A DNA stretch of 64,000 nt, from NCBI GenBank assembly GCA_020723965.1, contig DYHW01000006.1, forward strand, positions 56,940 to 120,939. The letters are read 5' to 3'. Positions 15,240-24,498 of the stretch are shown piece by piece. The notes under the pieces are model-generated. The model saw only the letters and a list, made by a program, of their open reading frames with translations. It did not search any database and was not told where the DNA came from. Position 1 is the stretch's first letter; every line of letters starts with the position of its first letter. Source of the stretch: Melioribacter sp. Its GTDB lineage: Bacteria > Bacteroidota > Ignavibacteria > Ignavibacteriales > Melioribacteraceae. Both the position numbers and the translations under genes were made by a program.

Positions 15240-18056
15240 ATGAAGCACCGTTGTTTGTTATTGGCTTCGGTTCTGCTATTTAGTTTTACTATTTCTGTAT
15301 CTGCAGCCGAAAAGAAAAAAGAATTTAAAATACCGTTTGAGAAATATTCGCTTGCAAACGGATTGGATGTTGTTCTACATGTAGACCGTTCTGACCCGAT
15401 TGCGGCGGTCTATGTTGTATATCATGTCGGCTCTAGCAGAGAAATAAAAGGAAAAACTGGTTTTGCTCATTTATTCGAGCATATTATGTTTCAAGAATCA
15501 CAACATGTTGGTCAAGATCAATTTTTTAAGAAAATCCAAAGCGCAGGCGGATCATTGAACGGCTCTACTAACACAGACAGAACAAATTATTTTGTTACTG
15601 TGCCGAAGAATGCCCTCGAAATGTCTCTTTGGTTAGAGGCCGATAGAATGGGGTTTCTATTAAGCAAGCTTACGCAAGAATCATTTGAAAACCAGCAAAA
15701 TGTAGTTCAAAATGAAAAACGGCAGAATTATGATAATCAGCCGTACGGACAGGCAAGCTATGCTATGAGCAAATTACTGTATCCGGAAAACCATCCTTAC
15801 AACTGGCAGGTGATTGGCTCTTTAGATGATCTTTGCAATGCAACGCTGCAAGATGTTATTGAATTCTACAAAAAATATTATCTGCCTAACAACGCAACTA
15901 TAGTTGTTGCCGGCGATATTGACGTTGCTCAAACTAAAAAATGGATCGAAAAATATTTTGGAGAAATAAAATCTTCTGTAGAACCGGGGGTTCTGCCTAA
16001 AATGCCTGTTCTATTAACCGAAACAAAGAAAGCTTATTTTGAGGATAATCTCGCTAATGCGCCGGATTTTTCGATGGCATTTCCTACGGTTGAACAATAC
16101 AATAAAGATGCATATGCGTTAAGCTATCTCGCTCAACTTTTAAGCGGAAGTAAAAAATCCCCTTTGTATAAAGTTATAGTTGAAGAGAAAAAACTTGCGC
16201 CGCAAGTAATGGCTTTTCAGAGAAGCTTAGAACTTGCCGGGTCATTCGCAATAAATATTAGAACATTTCCGGATAAAAATCTTGGCGATGTTGAAGATGC
16301 AGTTAAAGAAGCTTTCCAGAGATTTGAAAAAGACGGCTTTACTGATAAAGATTTAGAAAGATTAAAAACCGGCGTTGAAGTTGGCTTCTATAATACGATT
16401 GCGAGCGTACTGGGGAAGGCAATGCGCCTTGGCGATTATAATGAATTTGCCGGCTCGCCCGATTTCATAAACACTGACCTTAATAATTCTTTAAGCGTTA
16501 CTCAAGAAGATATTTGGAGAGTTTATAATAAATACATCAAAGACAAGCATTATGTTTTATTAAACATTGTTCCAAAAGGTAAAACTAATTTAGCTGCGGC
16601 AAATGCAAATTTGTTTGTTGTTCCGGAAGAATCCATAGATAAACAGGGCAACAAAAAAGAGGCCGCTCAAATTAAAACTGAATTAATCCCAACTAAGTTT
16701 GATAGAAGCAAAGAGCCGACTAAGGGTTCTGACCCCGTAGTAAAAATTCCTAATATTTGGACTGATAAAACAAAAAAAGGAATTCCTATTTATGGAATAA
16801 AGCAAAGCGAGCTTCCACTTGTTAATTTTCAAATTATTTTAAAGGGCGGAATGATTTTAGATAACGCAGGCAAAATTGGAACTGCTCATCTAACCGCAAG
16901 AATGATAAACGAAGGCACAAAAACAAAAACTCCGGTTGAGCTGCGCGAAGCAATTCAGGATTTGGGCGCTACTATAAATGTTTCCGCAGGGATCGAAACA
17001 ATAACATTAACGGGAACATGTTTGACGAACAAACTAAGCGAAACTGCTGCGCTTGCAAAAGAAATTTTATTTGAACCGCGTTGGGATGAAAAAGAGTTTG
17101 CTTTAGTCAAAAGTCAAACTATAGAAACATTAAAGCGAAGCGAATCCAGCCCCGTCTCTATTGCAAGCAGTGTTTACAATAAACTTATATACGGGGCGGA
17201 TAATATTCTTTCCAATTCCCCCATGGGAACCGTTAAATCAATCGAATCAATTTCGATAGATGATTTAAAAAACTATTACTACAATAATTTCTCGGCATCA
17301 GTTGTAAAGATTATGGTAGTCGGAGATATTACAAAAGAGAACGCCGTTGCAGTGTTTAACAAATTGAATAATTGGGAATCAAAAGAAGTAATATTCCCAA
17401 AAGTTGCTTCCGCCAATTCTGCTAAACCGGGTGTTTATTTTGTTGATGTTCCAAAAGCAAAACAATCGGAATTTAGAGTTGGGCATTTGTCGCTCCCTTA
17501 TACATCTCCCGATTACTATAAAACAGTTGTAATGAATCACCGGCTTGGCGGAGATTTTAACGGAATACTAAATATGATATTACGCGAAGAAAAAGGATTT
17601 ACTTACGGCGCACGCTCTTCTTTTTCTGCTTCTGCTTATTCCGGAGCTTTTACTGCATCAACCGGAGTTCAATCTAACGCAACATTAGAAACCGCACAGA
17701 TAATAAAAAATGAGATTAATAAATACAAAGAAAGTATTTCTAAAAATGATTTGAACGATGTAAAAAGCACTTTGCTTAAAGGCAACGCGCTTAGGTTTGA
17801 AACGCTAATGGCTCTAGGACAGATGCTTTTACCCGTAGTTATCTATAATCTTCCGTTTGATTATGTAAAACAGCGGGAAAGCTTTGTTCAAAAAATAACA
17901 GCAGATGAACACAAAGCGCTTTCGCAAAAATATTTACAGCCCGATAAAATGATTTATTTAATAATAGGCGATAAAGAAACTCAATTTGATAATTTGAATA
18001 AACTTGATTTAGGCGCTCCAATTTTAATTGATAAAGAAGCTAAACCGGTTAATTAA
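15240..18056 (+). CDS. secreted M16-family zinc protease
   Basis: A 938-residue insulinase/pitrilysin-type metallopeptidase with a signal peptide (about residues 1-23). The inverted zinc motif HxxEH is H77-L-F-E80-H81, with the third ligand Glu in the downstream 'VVQNEKR' segment. The protein has the duplicated M16 layout; the second half lacks the motif and serves as the structural partner. It should degrade peptides in the periplasm or outside the cell. GGAGG lies just ahead of the ATG. Alone in its transcription unit, followed by trxA. Confidence 0.9.
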   Translation: MKHRCLLLASVLLFSFTISVSAAEKKKEFKIPFEKYSLANGLDVVLHVDRSDPIAAVYVVYHVGSSREIKGKTGFAHLFEHIMFQESQHVGQDQFFKKIQSAGGSLNGSTNTDRTNYFVTVPKNALEMSLWLEADRMGFLLSKLTQESFENQQNVVQNEKRQNYDNQPYGQASYAMSKLLYPENHPYNWQVIGSLDDLCNATLQDVIEFYKKYYLPNNATIVVAGDIDVAQTKKWIEKYFGEIKSSVEPGVLPKMPVLLTETKKAYFEDNLANAPDFSMAFPTVEQYNKDAYALSYLAQLLSGSKKSPLYKVIVEEKKLAPQVMAFQRSLELAGSFAINIRTFPDKNLGDVEDAVKEAFQRFEKDGFTDKDLERLKTGVEVGFYNTIASVLGKAMRLGDYNEFAGSPDFINTDLNNSLSVTQEDIWRVYNKYIKDKHYVLLNIVPKGKTNLAAANANLFVVPEESIDKQGNKKEAAQIKTELIPTKFDRSKEPTKGSDPVVKIPNIWTDKTKKGIPIYGIKQSELPLVNFQIILKGGMILDNAGKIGTAHLTARMINEGTKTKTPVELREAIQDLGATINVSAGIETITLTGTCLTNKLSETAALAKEILFEPRWDEKEFALVKSQTIETLKRSESSPVSIASSVYNKLIYGADNILSNSPMGTVKSIESISIDDLKNYYYNNFSASVVKIMVVGDITKENAVAVFNKLNNWESKEVIFPKVASANSAKPGVYFVDVPKAKQSEFRVGHLSLPYTSPDYYKTVVMNHRLGGDFNGILNMILREEKGFTYGARSSFSASAYSGAFTASTGVQSNATLETAQIIKNEINKYKESISKNDLNDVKSTLLKGNALRFETLMALGQMLLPVVIYNLPFDYVKQRESFVQKITADEHKALSQKYLQPDKMIYLIIGDKETQFDNLNKLDLGAPILIDKEAKPVN

Positions 18057-18302
18057 TGAATGCAGAATGATTAAGAACAGATGCTCAATAATTCTTAATC
18101 TTCACCATTTCTTTCTTTTCCTTTCAAAATCTTAAATTGGGCGGTCTTAACGGCCGTCCTTTTTTTGTTTTACTGTACAAAAGATCTCTACTGGTGCCTT
18201 AAGAATGATAACAAACAAAAATCTATCTTTTTTCTATTCATTATGAATCCTTTCTATTTTCTATGCATCATATCGCCATATAATTTTTATTTTGGAGTAC
18301 TA

Positions 18303-18638
18303 ATGAAAAACATAGTAGAAGGGACTGATTTTAATTTTCAACAAGAAGTTTTACAATCAAACGTGCCTGTGTTGGTTGATTTTTGGGCCCCTTGGTGCGG
18401 ACCATGCCGAATGGTTGCGCCTGTTGTAGAAGAAATTGCTAATGATATGGCGGGCAAATTAAAAGTTGTAAAAGTAAACACAGATGAAAATTTTGAAGTG
18501 GCTTCTAATTACGGAATAATGAGCATTCCCACGCTTGGTATTTTTAAGAATGGCAGAATGGTTGATGCTGTGATCGGCGCCGTTCCTAAACAGCACCTAG
18601 TTAGCAAAATTACGCCGCATTTAATTAACCCGAATTAA
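18303..18638 (+). CDS. trxA: thioredoxin
   Basis: A classical 111-residue cytosolic thioredoxin with '[14 protein letters not shown]' holding the redox pair, and the cis-Pro loop '[12 protein letters not shown]'. It reduces disulfides in ribonucleotide reductase, peroxidases and other enzymes. The start at 18303 has GGAG 5 bp upstream; longer in-frame starts would add a hydrophobic leader without a signal cleavage site. It contrasts with the atypical thioredoxin at 1022, which lies next to the reductase gene. Confidence 0.95.
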   Translation: MKNIVEGTDFNFQQEVLQSNVPVLVDFWAPWCGPCRMVAPVVEEIANDMAGKLKVVKVNTDENFEVASNYGIMSIPTLGIFKNGRMVDAVIGAVPKQHLVSKITPHLINPN

Positions 18639-18786
18639 ATAAGTTTAATTGTACGCTGTAGTGCCCTTTTGCAAGAATTAAGAATCTATTGCGTGCTTCT
18701 GCAGAAAAATTATTTAAAATAAATCCTAATTGCTCTAAGTTAAATAGAAGCGGCTAAATAAGTCAGGAAATTTTTGTTAAATAAAA

Positions 18787-18816
18787 AAAACCCGATCTCT
18801 AAAGAAATCGGGTTTT
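18787..18816. terminator. bidirectional intrinsic terminator
   Basis: Stem AAAACCCGAT / ATCGGGTTTT with a small inner stem, flanked by A-run and T-run, placed between convergent trxA and the DUF4920 gene. It can end transcription from both sides. Confidence 0.85.
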
Positions 18817-18867
18817 TTTACGTTTTTCTTTTTTACTTTTTATTCGTCTTATTTAATCCACTAATTA

Positions 18868-19356
18868 CTACTTTATTACCGCACCTATTCCCTGAATTTG
18901 ATATGCCTTTACAGTTTCATCTTTAGAGCAGCAGCCTGCTTCTTTCTCTTTTGAAGCGTCGGTTTTATCGTGTTTGTGCTCTGCTTCTTTGCTGTCGATT
19001 TTTTTCTCATGCCCGCTTTCGCATTCTTCTGCTTTAACAGGGGCAACTACACCCTGAACTAAAGCTGTTTTTCCTTTTGCCTCTTTGGGAAAAATGATTA
19101 CGCCGTCTTCAACTTTTACTTTAATCTTCTCATTCTCTTTTGCACCTGCAATCTCAATCCAGCATCCTTTGTCTTGGCATACCTCAAGAATTTTTCCTTC
19201 AACTAAAACCGTTTTCCCTTCAAATTTATTGGGAGCGGCAAGAATTTTTGAGATAGCTGTTTTTTCTTTGATCGTAATTTGTTTGCCAAGTTTTTCCTCG
19301 TTTGCATAAACAAACGCAACCGAAACCAAAAGAAGAATTGCTAATAACTTTTTCAT
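18868..19356 (-). CDS. secreted DUF4920-domain protein
   Basis: A 162-residue exported protein with a signal peptide (about 1-18). Residues 25-150 form a DUF4920-type, OB-like domain: 'FEGKTVLVEGKILEVCQDKGCWIEIAG' (given in parts) includes a C-x3-C pair typical of the family. An insert of about 40 residues rich in Lys, Glu, His and Cys ('ECESGHEKK', 'EHKHDK', 'AGCCSKDE') interrupts the domain and could bind metal. Function unknown; the family is common in Bacteroidota. Confidence 0.78.
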   Translation of the reverse strand: MKKLLAILLLVSVAFVYANEEKLGKQITIKEKTAISKILAAPNKFEGKTVLVEGKILEVCQDKGCWIEIAGAKENEKIKVKVEDGVIIFPKEAKGKTALVQGVVAPVKAEECESGHEKKIDSKEAEHKHDKTDASKEKEAGCCSKDETVKAYQIQGIGAVIK

Positions 19357-19389
19357 TGTTTTCCTCGCTTGTTAATTTAGAATTGGGAG

Positions 19390-19421
19390 CAAATATAGCA
19401 CCCTCTCTCCACTTATGCAAT
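19390..19421 (-). promoter_or_regulatory. candidate promoter of the DUF4920 gene
   Basis: On the minus strand, TATATTTG (19397-19390) matches TAnnTTTG exactly, with ATTG 20 bp upstream (19421-19418). It lies 34 bp ahead of the DUF4920 start. Confidence 0.5.
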
Positions 19422-19458
19422 CCTCTTTACCTTTGATTATATTAGCAAAGCCATTCGC

Positions 19459-19509
19459 TCTTAGCTTATTGCTTTTAGCTAATGGCTAATTGCTAACTGC
19501 TAAAAGCTT
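19459..19509. repeat. heptanucleotide-unit imperfect palindrome
   Basis: The right arm has four 7-bp units GCTAATG, GCTAATT, GCTAACT, GCTAAAA (19478-19505); the left arm carries the inverted equivalent (TTAGC, TTATTGC, TTTTAGC). The element ends 5 bp before the priA start codon. Confidence 0.75.
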
Positions 19510-19514
19510 AAGAA

Positions 19515-21977
19515 ATGTTTTGCCAAGTTGTATTTCCATTACCGTTCAGAAATGCGTTCACTTATTCTATTCCGGATGAACTGATTGATTCTGTGAAAAT
19601 CGGGGTTCGGGTTGTTGCGCCTTTTGGCAAGCGGGTGTTAACTGGATTTGTAATAGCTCTTTCTGAAACAACCGAGTTAAAAGAAAAAATAAAACCAATT
19701 CGTGATCTTCTCGATGAAAATCCGTTCTTCGACAAAACAGCGTTAAAATTCTACGAATGGCTCTCGGATTATTATTTAAGCTCTCTTGGCGAAGCGCTAA
19801 GAAATTCGGTTCCATACGGTACCGAAGTGGAATCTAAACGTAAAGTTGTTAGCGACAAAGATTTTTGCAAGAAGCTATTAAACCAAGAAAGTAAGAAAAA
19901 CACGCCCCGCGCTAAACTTCTTGCAGCGCTTTCACAAAAAGAAGTTTGCAGAATCTCACAGCTTCAAAAAGAACTAAAAAATAAGAATATCCTATCGACG
20001 CTCCGTTCTTTAGAAAAAATTGGCGCTGTTACTCTGCTCAACGAAATTGATTCTGCAAAAGTTCGTATTAAAAAAGCGAAGTTTGTAAAACTTTCAAAAC
20101 CTGCCGACGAGATCTACGCTTTGTTGCCTGAATTAGAAAAGAAATCTACTAAGCAAATTATTGTTCTACTCGAGCTTATTTCTAAGAAAGAGCCGGCAGC
20201 CTTGAGCGAGCTTCTAAAAAAAACTAACTCTGCCGCTTCTACAGTCAACAGTTTAGAAAAGAAAAACATTGTTCAAGTCTATGACCAGGAAATTGAGCGC
20301 GTATATTCAGAAATATATCAAGAAGAAATAAAACAAATTACTCTTACCGAGCAACAGAAAAAAATTATTGAGCGCTTGAGCGAACCGATCGATAAGAATA
20401 CCTTTGAAACTTTTCTTCTTCACGGAGTAACTGGAAGCGGTAAGACGCAAATATATATAGAGATTGCAAAGAAAGTTATTGAGCTGGGTAAGAATGTAAT
20501 AATTCTAGTTCCCGAAATATCTCTCACTCCACAAATCACAGCGCGGTTCATAAATCACTTCGGTGGTTTAACAGCTGTGTTTCATAGCCGAATGTCTTTG
20601 GGTGAACGATATGATTCGTGGCGCGGAATTGTTGCAGGGAAATATAGAGTTGTGATCGGGCCCCGTTCGGCTTTGTTTGCTCCTCTTCAAAACATTGGAT
20701 TGATTGTTGTTGATGAAGAACATGATCAAAGTTATAAACAGCAAGATCTTATTCCTAAGTATCATGCAAGAGATGCAGCGGTTATTCGTTCAAAATTTAG
20801 CAACTGCCCTGTATTGTTCGGTTCGGCAACGCCTTCAATAGAAAGTATGTATAACGCCCTCAGCGGAAAGTTTACGCTTCTTGAACTCAAAGAGAGAGTA
20901 GATAACGCAAAACTGCCACACATCAAATTGGTTGATATTACAATTGAAAAGAAAAAGAAGCGAATGGAGGGCATCTTTTCGCGCGAACTGTTAGATGAGA
21001 TCGACAACCGCTTAAAGAAGAAAGAAAGTGTTATCATTTTGCAGAACAGACGCGGATTTGCCACTCAAATTTTTTGTAATGACTGCGGCGAGGTTGTTAC
21101 TTGTCCCGATTGTTCCGTCTCGATGGTTCATCACCTTAATAAAAACATTTTGCAGTGTCACTATTGTAGAATTGTCCGACCGGTTCCGAAGGCGTGCGGA
21201 ATATGCGGTTCGCTAGCGCTGAAGTTTTTTGGCACCGGCACTCAGCGCGTTGAAGATGAACTCGACTATTACTTCCCGAATGTGAAGGTCGAGCGAGTTG
21301 ATTCCGATTCAATAAACAGAAAAGGAAAGCTTAGTGAAATACTAAACAATTTTAGAAAAGGAGAAATCGATATTCTCGTCGGCACTCAGATGGTTTCAAA
21401 AGGACTCGACTTTTCGAATGTAACTTTGGTTGGTGTAGTTTCTGCAGAAACATCTTTGTGGATACCAGATTTCCGCGCCGATGAAAGAACTTTTCAACTG
21501 CTGACGCAAGTTTCTGGGCGCTCCGGCAGAAGCGAAAAAGAAGGCGAAGTAATAATTCAGACTCAGAATCAAAAACATTTTGTTCTTCAAAAAATTTTGA
21601 TGAATGATTATGACGGATTTTATGAAAAGGAAATTGGTTTACGCGAACAGGGCGAATACCCGCCTTTCACACGAATCGGATTGATTGAAATGAAAGATGA
21701 AAAAGAAGAACTTGCCCGCGCCGCCTCTAAAGAGTTTTTTAGCTATTTGCAAAAACATCAAAAAGGATTAAAAATTAATCCCCCTACTGAAGCGATCATC
21801 TATAAAATAAAAGGTAGCTACCGGTTTCAGATATTGATTAAGAGCCATAAAAAAATTGATCCTTCGGGAAAACTTTTACGCAGCGCAATCTTGAACTCAT
21901 TTATCGAGTTCAATCAAAAATCCCGTTACAGAGGAGTGAAATTGATCATTGATATTGATCCCCAAAGCATAATCTAG
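19515..21977 (+). CDS. priA: primosomal protein N' (replication restart helicase)
   Basis: The 3'-5' helicase that reloads the replisome at stalled forks. 820 residues in the usual order: N-terminal DNA-binding domain (about 1-100), helicase with Walker A GVTGSGKT (304-311) and DEEH (400-403), a zinc-binding region with eight Cys in CNDC, CPDC, CHYC and CGIC pairs (about 517-560), helicase C and a C-terminal domain. Length and all motifs are intact. The ATG at 19515 opens the conserved 'VVFPLPFRNAFTYSIP' start. A heptanucleotide palindrome abuts the start, so the upstream signal is unusual. Confidence 0.95.
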   Translation: MFCQVVFPLPFRNAFTYSIPDELIDSVKIGVRVVAPFGKRVLTGFVIALSETTELKEKIKPIRDLLDENPFFDKTALKFYEWLSDYYLSSLGEALRNSVPYGTEVESKRKVVSDKDFCKKLLNQESKKNTPRAKLLAALSQKEVCRISQLQKELKNKNILSTLRSLEKIGAVTLLNEIDSAKVRIKKAKFVKLSKPADEIYALLPELEKKSTKQIIVLLELISKKEPAALSELLKKTNSAASTVNSLEKKNIVQVYDQEIERVYSEIYQEEIKQITLTEQQKKIIERLSEPIDKNTFETFLLHGVTGSGKTQIYIEIAKKVIELGKNVIILVPEISLTPQITARFINHFGGLTAVFHSRMSLGERYDSWRGIVAGKYRVVIGPRSALFAPLQNIGLIVVDEEHDQSYKQQDLIPKYHARDAAVIRSKFSNCPVLFGSATPSIESMYNALSGKFTLLELKERVDNAKLPHIKLVDITIEKKKKRMEGIFSRELLDEIDNRLKKKESVIILQNRRGFATQIFCNDCGEVVTCPDCSVSMVHHLNKNILQCHYCRIVRPVPKACGICGSLALKFFGTGTQRVEDELDYYFPNVKVERVDSDSINRKGKLSEILNNFRKGEIDILVGTQMVSKGLDFSNVTLVGVVSAETSLWIPDFRADERTFQLLTQVSGRSGRSEKEGEVIIQTQNQKHFVLQKILMNDYDGFYEKEIGLREQGEYPPFTRIGLIEMKDEKEELARAASKEFFSYLQKHQKGLKINPPTEAIIYKIKGSYRFQILIKSHKKIDPSGKLLRSAILNSFIEFNQKSRYRGVKLIIDIDPQSII

Positions 21978-21980
21978 AAG

Positions 21981-22098
21981 TTGTTATTCCTAACGAAGCG
22001 TCTGCCCGCAAACATGAGGAATCTCAAAACTATTGTTGAGATTTTTCTCCAAAGGAGTACTTCGGACAACTCGACTTCGTCGGAATTCAGAATGATTG
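21981..22098. repeat. degenerate palindromic intergenic element
   Basis: Begins TTGTTATTCC and ends CGGAATTCAGAATGATTG, a degenerate inverted pair, and holds an inner hairpin ATCTCAA/TTGAGAT (22021-22041). It fills the priA-rluE gap and resembles the element at 48868-48955. Confidence 0.5.
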
Positions 22099-22102
22099 AA
22101 AT

Positions 22103-22675
22103 ATGAATACTATCAAAAAATATTTTATCATCAACAAACCTTATAAAGTATTAACACAATTCACAGATACAGAAAGCCGCACAACTCTTGGTTCGCTCTA
22201 CAAATTTCCAAAAGATGTTTATCCCGTAGGGCGCCTCGATTTTGACAGCGAAGGTCTTCTGATTCTTACCAACGACAAAACATTAACAGACTATCTGCTT
22301 AATCCAAAGAACAGACATGAGCGCGAATACTTTGTGCAAGCGGAAGGAATTCCCGCCGAAAATGATTTGCAAAAGCTACGTGAAGGAATATTGTTGAAAG
22401 ATGGAAAGACGCTGCCTGCAAAAGTGAAACTGATTGACCACCCAAACTTTCCGCCGCGAGTTCCGCCGATACGCCAAAGAAAGAATATTCCAACAAGCTG
22501 GCTAAGTATAACATTGATAGAAGGACGCAATAGGCAAGTAAGAAGAATGACCGCCGCTATCGGTTATCCAACGCTTCGGCTTGTACGCGTGAGAATTAAA
22601 AATTTATTATTAGGCGATTTAAAAATAGGTGCGGTTAGAGAATTAAACAGCAACGAGATAAATGAAATATGGTAA
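22103..22675 (+). CDS. rluE: 23S rRNA pseudouridine synthase, RsuA family
   Basis: A 190-residue pseudouridine synthase of the RsuA/RluB/E/F group. The signature 'VGRLDFDSEGLLILTND' (about residues 41-57) contains the catalytic Asp, and 'EGRNRQVRRMTAAIGYPT' is the second family motif. It has no S4 domain, the form typical of RluE, which modifies U2457 of 23S rRNA in E. coli. It may share transcription with priA but a repeat-filled gap of 125 bp separates them. Confidence 0.85.
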   Translation: MNTIKKYFIINKPYKVLTQFTDTESRTTLGSLYKFPKDVYPVGRLDFDSEGLLILTNDKTLTDYLLNPKNRHEREYFVQAEGIPAENDLQKLREGILLKDGKTLPAKVKLIDHPNFPPRVPPIRQRKNIPTSWLSITLIEGRNRQVRRMTAAIGYPTLRLVRVRIKNLLLGDLKIGAVRELNSNEINEIW

Positions 22676-22698
22676 GGGCTTGATTAACCAAGCCCTTA
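22673..22698. terminator. perfect stem-loop between convergent genes
   Basis: TAAGGGCTTG / CAAGCCCTTA, a perfect 10-bp stem with a 6-base loop, includes the rluE stop codon and faces the Yip1 gene end. No T-run follows, so it may be a weak terminator or an RNA stabiliser. Confidence 0.55.
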
Positions 22699-22712
22699 CG
22701 AACAAATATTTA

Positions 22713-23540
22713 TCACGCGCCTGTAAACCAACTTAGGAACGGAACTGCTTTTGCAAGCGCAAAGAAAAGTAAGCTGAACCCCAGCCACAAAATAAAAACC
22801 GCGGCAATATATTTTTTTGTGTTATCAGATTTGAACATTTTTGCCAAGCCGGCACCAACAACAGCGTAAAACCAAATTGAAAAAAGATCTAATTTACCAA
22901 GAATGAACCCGTCAATAGTTGTTTTATCTGATCCTAGAAAATCAGCAATGCTTAAGCCGCTAAGAAATTTATTCATAGCTAAAGCGGCAATAACCATTAC
23001 AACTGCCTGAATAATAATTATGTAGTAAGGCAGCCCGTATGCTACCATAGCATCTTTATAAGTTCCCTCACCTTTCAAAACAAATTTAGCAAGCAGCAAG
23101 AAAACACCGGATATAATAAAAAACAATAGGAATGTAACAATCGGAACTCCAACAATTGTTCCGATCAATTGCATCATTCCTCCTTCGTTCATTCTATCGC
23201 GTATTTTTTCGATCTGTTCGTCTGCTTGCTCTTGTGTTAACTGTCCTTTGGCAACTGATTCATGAAATTGTTTTTCGATTTTTTCGATCTGCTTTTCCAT
23301 TATTGAAAGTTTGATTGCGGGATTGTTCATCATAACAACTTGCGCAAGAATTGTAACAACAATAATGATTAAAATGGGAATGAGCCAATCGGCGGTTTTG
23401 GGAGGAAATTTTGATATCTTATCAAAAGTATTGCCGGGTTCAGAGAATACGCCGACAAGCTTGTCTGTGTGGCTTAATTCAAATTCTTCATTTTCTACAG
23501 AGGACATTTTTGGAGCTTCTTGGTTTTGCATTTCTTCCAT
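22713..23540 (-). CDS. Yip1-family membrane protein
   Basis: A 275-residue inner-membrane protein with a Yip1/YIP1-like domain of five hydrophobic segments (about residues 50-70, 135-155, 165-190, 215-235 and 250-270). A charged coiled stretch of about 45 residues ('IEKIEKQFHES', 'TQEQADEQIEK') lies between the first and second segments. Function in bacteria is unknown. The N-terminus is acidic and soluble. It is convergent with rluE. Confidence 0.75.
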   Translation of the reverse strand: MEEMQNQEAPKMSSVENEEFELSHTDKLVGVFSEPGNTFDKISKFPPKTADWLIPILIIIVVTILAQVVMMNNPAIKLSIMEKQIEKIEKQFHESVAKGQLTQEQADEQIEKIRDRMNEGGMMQLIGTIVGVPIVTFLLFFIISGVFLLLAKFVLKGEGTYKDAMVAYGLPYYIIIIQAVVMVIAALAMNKFLSGLSIADFLGSDKTTIDGFILGKLDLFSIWFYAVVGAGLAKMFKSDNTKKYIAAVFILWLGFSLLFFALAKAVPFLSWFTGA

Positions 23541-23693
23541 TGTGTTTCTCCTGTTATGTTGAATGATTTGATTGGTAGAGCAAAAGCAATTTAATAAAAA
23601 TATTTAATGGAAATGAAGTCCAATAATATTTTTTTGAAGGTTGTATTGCCAAATTATTGTTGATATTATAACCCTCAGAGAGGGAATCCTTTC

Positions 23694-24095
23694 TTATCTT
23701 TCCTCTATTCCTATCAGTATTAATCCTGTAATTGAGTGTGCAATTAAAAAAAGAGGCAGCAGAAATCTTCCCCAGAGCTCTTTTAGTGGTAGTCTCAATA
23801 TGCTGACATTAATTTCTTGTAGATAAAAAAGTATTACAAGCATTGTGATAAATGTAAATGCAGCGGTATTTCCAGTTCTCGTAAAGATCAGCATCTCGCG
23901 TTCATCAAGCTTGTATTCTTTTAACGATTTTAGAAAAACGAAATAATAAACAGCCCAGCCCGTTGCAATATATATTACGCTACCTATCCAGTGTTTATTC
24001 AACGGCGGTTCATCAAACCAAAGAACGAGTGCAAATAAAAGAGCAGTAAATATACCAAAGCTAAGTTCTTCCTTGAAAATTTTATTTAAGTTCAT
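23694..24095 (-). CDS. small membrane protein paired with an XRE regulator
   Basis: A 133-residue protein with four hydrophobic helices and a conserved-looking 'KLDEREMLIFTRTGN' loop in the middle, the pattern of DUF2178-like proteins that occur beside YozG-type regulators. Its ATG overlaps the stop of the XRE gene by 4 bp (ATGA), so the two are translationally coupled. The pair may form a small membrane-sensing module; the signal is unknown. Confidence 0.7.
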   Translation of the reverse strand: MNLNKIFKEELSFGIFTALLFALVLWFDEPPLNKHWIGSVIYIATGWAVYYFVFLKSLKEYKLDEREMLIFTRTGNTAAFTFITMLVILFYLQEINVSILRLPLKELWGRFLLPLFLIAHSITGLILIGIEER

Positions 24096-24292
24096 TTTCC
24101 ATTCTCCAAGAAAAATATTTCTTCAACTTTTTTATTAAATACTTTTGCAATCTTCAAAGCAAGCGGAAGACTCGGATCGTATTTCTCCCGCTCAATTGCG
24201 TTTATGGTTTGACGGGAAACATCTAACAGCTTAGCCAGATCTTCTTGAGATAATCTTCTTTCTGCGCGTAATATGTGAAGTATATTTTTCAT
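24092..24292 (-). CDS. XRE-family transcriptional regulator (YozG-like)
   Basis: A 66-residue repressor consisting of one helix-turn-helix domain: 'RRLSQEDLAKLLDVSRQTI' is the HTH core, and 'PSLPLALKIAKVFNKKVEEIFF' the closing helices, as in the compact YozG type. It likely controls its own operon with the overlapping membrane protein gene. The start at 24292 matches family length; an in-frame ATG at 24328 would add 12 residues. Confidence 0.85.
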   Translation of the reverse strand: MKNILHILRAERRLSQEDLAKLLDVSRQTINAIEREKYDPSLPLALKIAKVFNKKVEEIFFLENGK

Positions 24293-24324
24293 TTGATAAA
24301 ATTCATTTCCAATTTTAAGGTATA

Positions 24325-24356
24325 GCATTCTTTACAAAAAGTCAAGTATGCTTTAC
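24325..24356 (-). promoter_or_regulatory. direct-repeat operator candidate for the XRE gene
   Basis: Two copies of GTAAAGNAT (minus strand) sit 21 bp apart, two helical turns, overlapping a TTGACT/TATACC-like pair ahead of the XRE gene. This is the position expected of an autoregulatory operator. Confidence 0.4.
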
Positions 24357-24498
24357 ACATATTTTTTCTCTCTCTTTGCTTTGTTCCCCTGAAAATTTCT
24401 CTGAGATGTTTCCTTTCGCTCAACGTTACAAAGAAACAATTAGAATAATTTGTAATTTCCACCAAAGAAAAATTCTTTACTACTCAAAAGAGGTTTTA

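Noticed and set aside
24376..24498. TnaC-like leader peptide ahead of tryptophanase
   Set aside because: The open stretch upstream contains no Trp codon and no stalling motif, so there is no sign of tryptophan-induced attenuation.
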